The notes beneath the pieces are model-generated. The model was not told the DNA's origin. It was given only the letters and a program-made list of their open reading frames with translations, and made no database searches. From positions 10,379,001 through 10,443,000 of the forward strand of contig NC_077247.1 in the NCBI RefSeq assembly GCF_947179165.1: a DNA stretch of 64,000 nucleotides, read 5' to 3'. Each line of letters begins with the position of its first letter. The first letter of the stretch is position 1. Of the stretch, positions 1 to 11,413 are shown one piece after another. Source of the stretch: Solanum dulcamara (lineage: Eukaryota; Streptophyta; Magnoliopsida; Solanales; Solanaceae). A program made the position numbers and the translations under genes.

Positions 1-140
1 ATTGTGAATTAAGGATGTGGCTTCTATCAAGGTATTGTGGCAAAATAATAATTGGGAAGAGATAACTTGGGAAGCCGAAGAAGAGATGAAAAATAAATAT
101 CCGTACTTGTTCCTTATGTTTACACATAATCTAAACTCCT
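1..140 (+). pseudogene. Element F: pol C-terminus (chromodomain end), partial
   Basis: The plus strand reads as the last residues of a Ty3/gypsy chromovirus polyprotein. The pattern is LRTKD...SIKVLW...EEITWEAEEEMKNKYPYLF, which matches the chromodomain tail seen in element G (12830-12965) and element D (58190-58330). The stop TAA lies at about 138-140. The rest of the element is left of the window. A purine tract (about 258-270) follows and then the 3' LTR. In the host element this chromodomain would have tethered integrase to methylated histone H3; that role is known for the family and is not testable here. Confidence 0.8.
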
Positions 141-270
141 AAAATTATTACATCAATTGAGAGGTGAAACTATATGTTGTAGCAATAAAAGAGATTTCCC
201 TGAAATTTGTATAAGATCGTTGGAACGATCTTGTTTAACATTCGAGGATGAATCTTCTAAAAGGGAAGGA

Positions 271-1722
271 TGTTATACCCCATTCTTTTGTATATTGGGA
301 CATTTACTTTGTTTAAGCTTCTCTAAAGTTGCCATGTGATCCATGTTATCAATGACGTTACCAAATGATCTAAAGGAGGGGAGGATGTAATAACCCATAT
401 TTTGCATAGACTAGTTCTGTGTGAGTAGTGATGGTTGGAAATTGGTTTGGAAGGATTTGAAAGGAGTTGGAGGCCAAATAATGAGTTTTAGTAATCAACA
501 TACTTGCTTAAGCTACCACTTTGGATATTTTACATAATTAAGCTACTTGAGTATATGTCGATCTAAGTAGATAGGATCACACAGGTTATTAAGGTGAGAC
601 TAGATTACGAACCTACAAAAAAGAGTAAGTACATGATGCACCTACTTAGAATATCTTGGCTGCATTTTATGAAAAGGGAAAGTAGGTGATATAACTACTA
701 AGTAGACCGCACCAAGACCCATGGAAGCAGCTGGTTGGATTATGGATGGGATGGACACGTGCCACCCTTGGGGGCTGGACATGTGTAGGGGCTGAAAACA
801 TATCACTCTTAGGGGATGGACACATGTCACTCTCAAAGGTTGTGTACATAAGCCCAAACTAATGACTAAGAGCTTATTTTTAGCTCATTCTTCTTCTTTC
901 TAACTTAGAGGAAAATAAAAAAAGAAAGGATGAAAGATTTTTCCATAGCTGCAGCAAATAAGCTCCAAAATTGTGGTCCCTAAAGTAGTTATCTAAGGTA
1001 ATTTTAACCCATTGGGAGGTGATTAGCAACGTGGGATTCATCATTAGGGAAACAAGGAGGTTCAACGTGAACCTACAAAATTCAGTAAGTTCAAGAAGCC
1101 CACTTATTAAGGTAAGGTTTGATCCCCTTTTCACATATTTTAGTAAGGATTTAAACATGTTGTGGAAGTGTAAATGTGGGATGAAAATATGAAATTATAC
1201 ACGTTACTGTTGAAGGGTGTTGAAGCCATGTAGGTGCTGTTTCGAAGTAAGAAAAAGGGTGAATCAATTTTAACTAATGTTATGGTTGTTGCTGTTATAT
1301 GAGGATGAAGGAATTAAATGAAATTGAAAGTGAGAAACCCCATAATTAAGTGTTGGGCTTGTAAATGGATAGAATTGAAATTATTCTAATTGGATTAAGG
1401 TTTGATTAATGTTGTCGTTACTATGGTATTGTTTTTGAAGGTAATTTATTTATGTCGGAGGGCTGGAAATATAGTTATAGATAAGTATAGTTGTTGTTGC
1501 TCACAAAAATTTTATACTCATATTTTGGTGTCATAATTTTGGTAGATTGTTCAGAACTTGTATTAAACTGATATTGAAGTAGTTATGTCATTGTTAATAT
1601 GGCTTGTAAATTCGGAAGAAAGCAAGGGTATAAGGTGTCGTATAAGAAGCGTATGTTGATCTGTTTGGTATAAAATCCTAGATGTTAATGATTAGAATTG
1701 AAGAAGGATAAGAAGATGTTAT
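271..1722 (+). repeat. Element F 3' LTR, first segment
   Basis: The LTR starts TGTTATACCCC immediately after a purine tract (AAAAGGGAAGGA). The first kilobase matches the starts of the LTRs of G (13095) and J (22696), including the palindromic AAGTAGGTG-type motif (627-648) and a G-box CACGTG (756-761). From about 1400 the sequence departs from G and J, so F is a variant subfamily. The segment ends at 1722, where a solo LTR is inserted. Confidence 0.85.
1718..1722. repeat. Target-site duplication GTTAT (left copy) of the solo LTR
   Basis: The five bases GTTAT before the solo LTR are repeated exactly at 4937-4941 after it. This is the signature of LTR-retrotransposon integration. Confidence 0.9.
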
Positions 1723-4700
1723 TGTCACGACCCAACCCCATAGGCTGCGACTGGGGTCTGACCTGGACCCCCCGTATACTTATCTATCAGCTGTGGTCAT
1801 ATCGAATTATAAATATGCAATGCATATAAATCAAGTGTAGTCAAACCGTACTACAACAACATGATACATACATGAAAACCCCCATGGGTCATAACATTTC
1901 ATACATTTATAGCCTCTTTCATTTATATCATAACATAAAAGGCCATGCAAGCCGATAAGGCTGCCATAACATAACAACACGTACAATATGTCATATAGAC
2001 CCAGCTGAACCAAACTAACATATACAACCCACATATACATATTTGCAGACCTCTAACAATATTAATGACAACATATAACAGGACAGGGCCCCCACCGTAT
2101 CCCTTAATAACAAAACAATACTACACATAAATGGCCAGTGCCAACAACTAGGCTATAATACAATGGAACCTCTTCCAGCTGAGCTGAGAAAAATCCTAAG
2201 CTGATGGACTCCAAAACCTGTATTTGTACCTGTAGGCATGAAACACAGCCCCCCGAAGAAAGGGGGTCAGCACAACATATGTACTCAGTATGTAAAACGT
2301 ATCATAATACAATTAGAGGTATATCCTAAATAAATAAGCAGGGGAACAACTTATCAAATTAGAAGCCTGTACCTGTACCCTGTGAATTACAAAAGCATGT
2401 ATGCTCATATCATACCATATAGCTGGCCCTTTCAGCGGTCCGGTGAATCATATCTGTAAAACCATCATGGCCCCAGTGCCATCACCACCTTATTACAACA
2501 TATCATCATATATATACATACATACTCAGCCCTCTAGAGAGGGGCTCGGTGGACAATGTAGTGAATTGTGCACGATAACGTACCCAACCCGGGACTCAGT
2601 GAAAGAAGGATTACAGTATACACAAGTAGAGTAGTGAGTAACTATATGCAATTTAAATCATTATCAGAAACTCAACAAAATAAGAAAGTTAAGCTTTTGT
2701 TTGAGGACCCGAGTAATGGTGTAGTCATCTCGAGTGTCCTCTAAATGCCATTATGGGCTGTCTCAAAAGTAATCTCCGGGACCCTAGACATGTATTAACA
2801 TAGGTCCAAATCATTTATGGAATCAAAAACACTTAGTCTCGTATAGTCTTTTAGACTTGGAGCCTGTACATTTGGTACCTCTTTAACATATAGAAATTTC
2901 CAGGGAAATAGTTCAACTACTATCAAAGTTCAATATTCAAAAGTAAATAGGAGATGTTAAGAATGGAGTTACTCCAGAGCTCACATCATATTTAACTTAC
3001 AACTAAGACATGCCAGAAAAAAAGAGAGTAAACTCTATATAGTCTGTACTTTCCTTCAGGTGGTCATTATATATATATCTCGTACCCGGACAATCTTGGG
3101 GCTCAGTGAACAATTATGGCATCATAATCACATTTTCATACCAAGTACATATCAAGAAAAAGGAAAGATAGTTTCCTATACACTACTCTTTAGCACGTAA
3201 AAGCCTTAACAGGCAATGCTCAATTCTTATAGGGGTGTCAACACCTAACTATATTTAGGGATTATGAGGCGTACCTGGAGTTCTGGGAATGGAATTATCC
3301 CCACATTCCACATACAATTCACTTAAGGCTAAGACTTTCCAAAAGGAAAGAAAGATAGTTGTACGTACTTATACCAAAAAGTGCCAAGAGAAAGCTCTAC
3401 ATACCTCGTACGAGTTACTCTTTGTCATGTTCGCCTCATCGTCCTTTGAACCTATTCAATATGGAAGTAATACGAATATAAACCACTCTGGACTTTTCAG
3501 CACCTTTAGTTTCACCTTAGTATTCATGGAATCTATTTCCTTGTTCGGTTCCTCGACTAGTCCTATAATTAGGTAAGGCGTTAATAAAAATTGGGCAGCA
3601 CCTCCCCTATAACGTGCCCTATCCAAATTTCCAATCACACCCCCAATAAATACAGCCAACCAACAATAACAACCTGTAAAATATATACAAGCAATTCACA
3701 CCAACATTACACAATACAAACCCCAAACAACTCACTCAAAATTATCAAAACGTGAATTCTTGACAGCTTACTCTCTTGCATGATCACTTCATTTCAAAGG
3801 GGTAATTGAGGGAAATAGGATTTATGTCCTGCATGAAAGTTATATATATGTTTCTTAGGTTTGCATACAATTTTGAATCACCCCTACCTCAATTTTGTAC
3901 CAAAAGATATGCTCAAAATACCAACAACAGTCCGTGTAAGATTTCCAAAACCAAAATCTGGGCAATACCTCCTCTATACTTCATCATCCTTTTTCGAGAA
4001 GATAAAAGCAAAAATGGATTTTCAAGGCTAAATTAAAGTCATATACCTATGCAATATATTTCTAAAATATATTGAATCACTCAAAACGAAGCTGTACACA
4101 AGAAGTTATACCAATATTACTAACAACAGTCCCTTCCAACAATGGGTTTGTTAACTAGTTCTTAACATTTTTTCTCTTTGTTCTTTCAACTTCCTCTCAA
4201 GTTCCAAGCTGAAGAATTAATTCTGTAGACATCGTAATATACATATATACATATCCACGTGGTGGATGAACATCGTAGATAATTAATTCACAGAGGAAAA
4301 TTGGAGAACTTACCTTGAATCCTTCAAAACGTGGCTATCTTTCTCTTCTTCCTTTTTCACGTTTTTCTATCTATATTCTTGGCTGATTTTTGGCTAAGAA
4401 ATGTTGTACTTAGTCATCAACATATATATACACCTTTTTAGAAGGTGTCATGTGGCATCCCCTTGGGGTGACATGTGGTAGCCCCATAGGACCTAGGCTC
4501 ATGCGGCCTATCACATGCCACCATGTGGCATCGGGGTCCACCCCCTAAGTAGGTAGGTGAGTCACCTGCTTGCTTCACTTTCATAAGTTTGGAAACTAGT
4601 TTTACTCCCTTTCGTAGGATCGTCATCTCTCCATCTTGCCTTATTTCAAGAGCCTATGTAATCGGTGCTTCGTAAACATGGTATATCCTCAAGTAGCTCA

Positions 4701-4936
4701 AGTGTATAAAACTTCTAATTTAGTAGCTTAGATAGGTAAATCGAATCCTACGACCCATCACTTGGCCTTCAATTCCTTCCACATTTTTATGACTCTATTT
4801 CCAACTTTCTCTACTCTGGGGTATCACATTCTCCCTTCCTTAGTGTTGTTTCATAGTATCGTAGACTATCTGTCTCACATAGTAACTTCTAAGAAGCTTA
4901 AAAGGCATTTCGAGCTCAATAGTATGGGGTGTAATA
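1723..4936 (-). mobile_element. Solo LTR of the B-type chromovirus family
   Basis: About 3.2 kb with the LTR ends TGTCACGACC at the left and GGGGTGTAATA (decayed from ...TAACA) at the right. It is flanked by the 5-bp duplication GTTAT, and no internal domain is present. The left end matches the LTRs of element B almost base for base (compare 41300: ...ATAGGCTGCGA...GGGGTC). The orientation is minus. It inserted into the LTR of element F. A solo LTR of this kind arises by recombination between the two LTRs of a full element. A degenerate palindrome (4547-4571) and CACATG/CATGTG G-box decay forms (4512-4527) sit in its U3. Confidence 0.92.
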
Positions 4937-5576
4937 GTTATTGGGTTGTTATCGTTGCTATTGATGTTGCTGTGCTAATTGTAGATTAATTAAAAGTCAA
5001 GTTAGGCGAGTTTATAGAGGAAATGCTACCCAATTTTTGTTAAGTTCTTAACTAATCAAAATACTAATAGAGAAGTGTGAATGAGGAAATGATTCCTATA
5101 AGCAAGCTTGGTTACGGTTGATCTATAACAGGTATGTAATGCTATCGCTTTTTTCTTTTGGCATGTCTTAGACATAAGTGATATATGATATGAGCTTTGG
5201 GGGTAATTCCATTCATAAGCTCCGAGTAGGATTCATGACTCTTATTCACTTCTTCACGGTAAAACTATTAAAGTAGTTGAGTTATTGACCTCGAGACTTC
5301 TATATGTTAAATAGTAAATGGATGTATAAGCTCATTCCAAAGGACTCTATGATGGAAAATGTCTCTGATTCCATAAGTTGTTTAGCATTATGTTGATACA
5401 TGTCTATGATTCCTGAGGCTCAATTTGATATGGTCCCTAATGACATTCAGAGGGTACTTGAGATGATTACTATTCTGATCTTTAAATGATAGTTCATTAT
5501 GATTGTTATATTGAGTCTCAAATGATGATTTAATTTGTATGTGGTTACTCACTACTCTGCTCGTGCATGTTGTTAT
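4937..5576 (+). repeat. Element F 3' LTR, second segment
   Basis: The sequence resumes the F LTR after the right copy of the GTTAT duplication (4937-4941). From about 5130 it matches the mid-LTR of G (14810-15230): GGCATRTCTTAGA..AAGTGATAT, then GGGGGTAATTCCATTCATAAG. It stops at 5576 where the minus-strand element A' begins. Confidence 0.8.
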
Positions 5577-7823
5577 TGTCACGACCTAACCCTATAGGTC
5601 ATGACTAGTGTCCAAACTTGACACTTGTGTACACCCTTCTTAACTATAATCAAACCACGCGTAATTTAGAACTTAAGGAAATAGAATGTTATTTCAAAAC
5701 TGTCACATGTTCATTTATTAACATAATCTGTCTCCTGAGGAGTCACAACTTATCAATAGGTAACACCGTATGTAAGCCAATGAGGCTGTCATAGCGTGTG
5801 GGGTCATCCCTGATAGACATATACGTGAGCCGATAAGGCTGGCACTATGAATGGGAACATCCCAAAATATAAGTCATATAAACACAATTGAATACATATA
5901 CCCATAATCCACACATATGTCTACAGACCTCTAAGAGTATTAATAGTACCATATGGTAGGACAGGGCCCCACCGTACCTCTAAATAAACACGTACATATA
6001 CACAAGGGGTCTATACCAAAAGTTTAGGCTCCAAGACAAAGGAGCACTCCAAAATGTACTCTAACGTTAGTAATTCCTTTCTAGAAAATTGGGCGACATT
6101 TCCCTTATATTTAAATCAACTTCGTCATAACTAAGCCAACATTAATACCCACATATTCATGTACTATATCATATCGAGGCTATTCAAGATAAGACTCAAA
6201 AACATATCGGACAGTCCGCATGCTATTCCGAATAGGCCCACACAAAACATTTGATCATAACCTACTAACATAATAGCTCGGCCAACATGCAACTCAATAT
6301 GTAACTTTGGCTATTATTAATCTTCTGAGCTCAACAAGAACAACAACGTACCAAAACAGTCCCCAACATGGCCCAAATGGAAAGTTAACATTAACATATA
6401 CAATTCTCTTTACTTTTAACACATAATCCATAGCCATAATAGTAAACAACAATCAACCCAATTTAGTTTACGCAATTCCAATTCTTCCCGAAAGTCTTAC
6501 GAACACCTACAAATATACCAAGCAAACCACATATGCTTCTCATATTCTATCTCATACAATATTTTCATCCATATTCGTGACTTATACCAGCCCACACGCG
6601 ACCACAACATCATTTATTTATGTGCAAGAAAACTATATTAATATCACCACGAGTTCCATAACAGTCCACGAAACGAATCCAACCTCAACTTTAACCATTT
6701 AATTCCTTCACTCAAATCACATAATTCATGATAACAACAACAAAAATACTACTTAAAATTAATTCATCAATTCCAACTAAAATAGACCCTTATATGATTC
6801 AACAATATTTTAACATCAACCTTCATAATTTCATGGATTCAATTTATATTTAGAAATTTACAATATGTCTAAACCGTTACTAGAATGTTTAAAAAGATGA
6901 TTAGACCTTACCTTCACAATTCAATTCCTCCACTTGGCTGAACCTTGATGCATTTAATTAACTCAATTTTGTTGCTCCTAGGATTACCCCACATTGTTGT
7001 AGACTTTCTAAGGGTGAATTACCTTGTAAAGATTAGTTTTGGATCACTAATTAGGGTTGCAAGTTCAGCTAGCCATGGTCGATGTTCTAACTCTCTCTAT
7101 CTCTCTATTTTTCTCTAAGTTAGGAAGAAGAATAATGAGCCAAAAATAAGCTCTTAGTCATTAGGGACCATATATATGTTGTCTATGTGGGGTTGACATA
7201 TGTCCATTGTGGACATGTCATTAATTTAGGCTTATCTACACAGCCCTTAAGAGTAACATGTGTCCAGCCCCTAAGGGTGACATATTTTTAGCCCCTACAC
7301 ATGTACATCCCCCAAAGGTAGAATGTGGCCAACTTCTTCACGTGTTCATCCCATCCATGCACTAACCAGCTGCTGCCACGGGTCTTGGTGGGGTCTACTT
7401 AGTAGTTATGTCACCTACTTTCCCTTTTCATAAAATGTAGCCCACATATTCTAAGTAGGTGCATCACCTACTTACTCTTTTTCGTAGGTTTGTAATCTAG
7501 TCTCACCTTAAGAACCTGTGTAATCCTTGCTATTTAAGCTCGACATGTACTCAAGTAGCTTAATTATGTAAGACATCCAAATTGGTAGATTAAGCAAGTA
7601 GGTCAATTACCAGGATTCATTATTTGGCCTCCAACTCCTTTCAAATCCTTCCAAACCTATTTCCAACCACCACTACTCACATAGAACTAGTCTATGCAAA
7701 ATATGGGGCATTACATCCTCCCCTCCTTCAGATTATTTGGTAACGTCATGGATAACATGGATCACATGGCAATTTTCGATAAGCTAAAAAATGTTTTGAT
7801 GTACAAAAGTATGGGGTATAACA
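5577..7823 (-). repeat. Element A' 3' LTR (shortened)
   Basis: On the minus strand it starts TGTTATACCCC (7823) and ends GGTCGTGACA (5577). It is about 2.25 kb, whereas the related LTRs of G and J are about 3.15 kb. Comparison with G shows that the block equivalent to about 14702-15798 is absent; the join lies near 6050-6070. It holds a perfect copy of the palindrome (7453-7473) and a G-box CACGTG (7339-7344). The five bases before it (5572-5576) are GTTAT, a candidate target duplication. Confidence 0.88.
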
Positions 7824-8170
7824 TCATTCCCCCCTTTAGAACATTCATCTTCTAATGTTAAGCAAACCCGCCCCCCCCACCCCAAGCTCTTATACAGATT
7901 TAGGGGAAATAACTTTATTGGTACAACATATAGTTCCACCTATCAATCAATGCAATAATTTTAGGAGCTTAGATTACACGTAGACAAAGGAACAAGTACG
8001 GATATTTTTTTTATCTCTTCTTCAGCTTCCCAAGTTATCTCTTCCCGATTATTATTTTGCTACAATACCTTGATAAAAGTCACGTCCTTAGTTTGCAATC
8101 TTCTAATCTGCCAATCCAGGATGGAGATAGGTTACTCCTCGTAGGATAAATCCTTATTACCTAGGCATCA
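7824..8170 (-). pseudogene. Element A': polypurine tract, pol end and chromodomain
   Basis: Next to the LTR the minus strand has the purine run AAAGGGGGGAATGA (7824-7837), the expected plus-strand primer. Upstream of it, about 8000-8130, the minus strand reads as the chromodomain tail found in F and G (KVLW..NNR.EEITWEAEEEIKKISVLV-like, with frameshifts). The run of eight C at about 7870 is unusual in such AT-rich DNA. All of this is a decayed 3' end of pol. Confidence 0.75.
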
Positions 8171-9300
8171 TCAATGGGAAATATTCTAGATGGGTTGCCT
8201 ATACATTTGCGGAACATTGACACTTAAAAACTGGTGTACTGCTTCCAAATCAGATGGTAGATCAAATTCATAGGAAACCTTGCCTACCCTACAAATGATA
8301 TGATAAGGGCTAATATATCTCGGGATAAGCTTCCCTTTCTTGCCGAATCTCATTACCACCTTCATGGGTGATACCTTCAACAATACCCAATCCTCAACCT
8401 AAAACTCTAAAGGTTGACGTCGATTATCTGCATATGATTTCTGTCGACTTTAGGCTGCTAATAATATCTCCTGAATGATCTTCACTTTATCCATATCTTT
8501 CTTTATCATGTTTGGGCCTATTAATTTAGTCTCACCAATATCAAACCAACCAATAGGCGATCTACACTTTCTGCCATACAAAGCTTCATATTTTTTTATC
8601 TGGATACTAGAATAATAGCTATTATTATAAGAAACTTAACAAGTGGCAAATGATCATCCCAACTACCTCGAAAGTTAATAATATAGGCCTACAACCTATC
8701 TTCTAGCATCTGCATAATGCGCTTGGCCTGTCATCAATCTGAGGGTTAAATGTTGTACTAATATTCACCTGTATTCCCAATCCCTTTTGGAATGATCTCT
8801 AGAAGTTAGCTGTAAATTAGGATCCTTTGTATGAGATAATAGATGTGGGAACCCCATGAAGTCTTCCTACTACTTTGATATATAACCCCACATAGTCCTC
8901 AGTTGAATATGTAGTCCTAACTGAAAGAAAATAGGTTGATTTTTTCAGCCTATCTACAATAACCCATATGGAATCATACTTCCGTAAAGTGCGAGGTAAG
9001 CTTATAATAAAATCCATATTATTTGCTTCCCATTTCTAAGTTGGGATTTCCATCTCCTCTAATAGTCCAGTAGGCTTCTGATACTCAATCTTGACCTATT
9101 TGCAATTCGGACACTGGACTACGAACTCTGCTATGTCCTTCTTCATGCTATTCCACCAATATAAATATCTAAGGTCATGATACACCTTTGTTGATCCTGG
9201 GTGAACAGAATAACAGGAAAAGTATGCCTCTTCCATAAACTGTAGCTGTAGTACTACAATCTCAGGTACACATAGTGTGCCCTTATATCTTAGCACTCCA
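8171..9300 (-). pseudogene. Element A': integrase, broken
   Basis: Minus-strand pieces match chromovirus integrase in the expected order. The zinc-binding HHCC region lies in 9096-9296 (HPGSTKVYHDLR..YWWNSMKKDIAEFV..CPNC). The catalytic core start with its first Asp lies in 8817-9017 (YDSIWVIVDRLKKSTYF). The C-terminal GPY/F-like part lies in 8186-8383 (KVSPMK.VMRFGKKGKL.PRYISPY). The parts are separated by stop codons and frameshifts. A TAG at 9096-9098 directly follows the zinc finger, at the same codon as in element G. Confidence 0.85.
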
Positions 9301-10640
9301 TCATGTGTGACCTTGAATGAGGTCTTTTTCTTTTGAAAGGCTGCATCCCTATACTATACCAGAATAGGGTCCTTGTACTAGAGTCGCTTGACCTCTTCCA
9401 TGATAGTGTATTCTGCAACTCCTCGAATAAAAACTCCACCATCACTAGAATCATCCAAATGGACTCCAAGGTTAGCTAACTGGCAAATCTCACAGACTAT
9501 ATCTTCTTCTATTCTGGTTGTACTTCTGCCATGTTACCCATAGATTTATAGCTGAGTGCATCTTCTACAACATTTTGTTCCCTAGTTTATATAAAATGTC
9601 AACTTTATAATCTTTTAGCAACTCTGGCCACCTTCTCTGCAACAAATTCAGCTCCTTCTACTTGAAAGTGTATTGGAGACTTTTGTGGTCCATGTAAATA
9701 TCGACATGCATGCTATATATATAATGTCTCCATATTTTCAAAGTATGAATTACTATTTCTAACTCCAGATTATGAGTAGGATAATTTCTTTCGTGTTTCC
9801 TGAGCTATCTGGAGGCATAGGCTATCACTCTATGATGTTGCATCAGTACACAACCTAGGCCAACACAGGAAGCATCACAATAAATAATGTAGCGATCTAG
9901 TCCTTATGGAAGAGTTAGAACAGGGTCCGTAGTCAACTTATCTTTCAGTAATTGAAAGCTTCGTTCACAAACATCGATCCACTGGAGAGATTAGTCGCCT
10001 TCTCTATTAACCTTGATAGCACTGAAATAGAAGCAAACTTCTCTACGAATCTCCTGTAGTATCCTTCAAGCCCCAGGAAACTATGTACCTCAGTAGGTGT
10101 CGTAGGTTTAGGACAAGTCTTTAAGGCTTTAATTTTTTGTGTATCCACTCAAATACTGTCACCTCCAATAACATACCCCAAGAATGCTACTGAAGTCAAT
10201 CAGAATTCATATTTAGAGAACTTAGCGTACAACTTTGGGTGCTACAACACCCCAAGTACAGTCCTCAAGTGATCTGCATGATGCTCTTTCGATCGGGAAT
10301 AGACTAGAATATCCTCAATAAATACAATTACGAACAGGTCTAAGAATGGCTTGAACACTCAATTCATTAGATCCATAAACACTGTTGGAGCATTGGTCAA
10401 CCTAAAAGACATCACTCTGAACTCATAATGCCTGTATGGAGTCCTAAATATAGTTTTTGGGATATCTGCTTCCTTCACCCGTACTAATGATAGCCTGACC
10501 GCAAGTCTATGTTCGAGAAAGACTTAGCACCCTTTAACTGGTAAAATAAATCATCAATCCTAGGGAAGGGATATTTATTCTTTATTGTTACCTTATTCAA
10601 CTGCCTATAATCAATACACATTCATAGCGACCCATCCTTC
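9301..10640 (-). pseudogene. Element A': RNase H and reverse transcriptase, broken
   Basis: The RNase H part at about 9640-9900 keeps recognisable motifs on the minus strand (a YTDHKS-like match near 9690, and HERNYPTHNLELE around 9760). The RT thumb and RT-RNase H connection are in 9945-10148 ([20 protein letters not shown]). The RT palm is in about 10290-10640 ([21 protein letters not shown], a decayed F.DD box near 10310-10330). Several frameshifts make it non-functional. Confidence 0.82.
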
Positions 10641-11030
10641 TTTCTTACAAATAGTATCGGTAATCTCTATGGTGATGCGCTGGGCCTAATGAAGCCCTTT
10701 TTTAATAGATATCTCATTTTCTCCTTCAACTCTTTCAGCTCGGCTGGTGCCATTTTGTAGGGAGGGATAAATATCGGCTGAGTATCTGGTAACACATCTA
10801 TAGTGAACTCTATCTCCTGTTTAGGAGAAAGATGTGGGAGTTCATCTGGAAATACATCTGGATATTCATTGACTACTGGCACTAATTGAAGAGTTGGTAT
10901 CTCTGCTTCCAGATTATGTACACGAACCAGATGATACATATAACCCTTTCTAACCATCTTCCTTGCCTTGAGGTATGAAATGAATTTACCTTTAAATTGT
11001 TTTTGGGTCACGAACGAACTATTTAGCTCG
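10641..11030 (-). pseudogene. Element A': RT N-terminus / protease-RT linker
   Basis: One frame of about 114 codons is open (10667-11011). It reads [29 protein letters not shown], then a segment ending KGFIRPSASP, all standard for the region just before the RT palm in plant gypsy elements. Element J has the same stretch at 27820-28140. Homology ends near 11030; gag and the 5' LTR of A' are missing. Confidence 0.85.
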
Positions 11031-11374
11031 TAAATTGCTTTATGTATGCGTTGTACTTTTTAATTAAAGGTGAATCTTAATTGTTAGACATTGTCACTCT
11101 TCCATTTAAGCTTCTTCTAAGGCAAATTGTGACTAGAAAATATTCCGGTCCTTTCAAATAAACCCTAAATATTGCATCTCATTTATGCTTTTTTGCAATA
11201 AATTTTCTAATAAGAAAAATGCCTCTTACGGATGACATGTATTGTATCTCTTACATCTTTAATCCAACATCATAAATTTATCCTATCGATATCAACCTCA
11301 TACTTACTATTATTATCAATTCAATAGTTAACTTTATTGCTCAAAGTCAAACTTGCAACTTGGTCAAATGTTAT
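11031..11374. other. Unassigned AT-rich stretch beside truncated A'
   Basis: About 340 bases with no coding frame and no clear match to any other part of the window. It is pyrimidine-rich on the plus strand. It ends in GTTAT (11370-11374), which equals the five bases flanking the other side of A' (5572-5576). It may be filler left by the deletion that removed the A' 5' LTR and gag, or an unrelated insertion. Confidence 0.4.
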
Positions 11375-11413
11375 TATTACTGTCGACCCGACCTATGGGG
11401 TTGGATCATGACA
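11375..11413 (+). repeat. End of a plus-strand LTR (probably element F)
   Basis: The last 24 bases (GACCTATGG...GATCATGACA) match the 3' end of the J LTR (25810-25833). I infer that this is the right end of the F LTR after the two insertions. The roughly 1 kb that precedes this end in G and J is absent. The next base starts pol of element G, so F probably inserted there. Confidence 0.6.
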
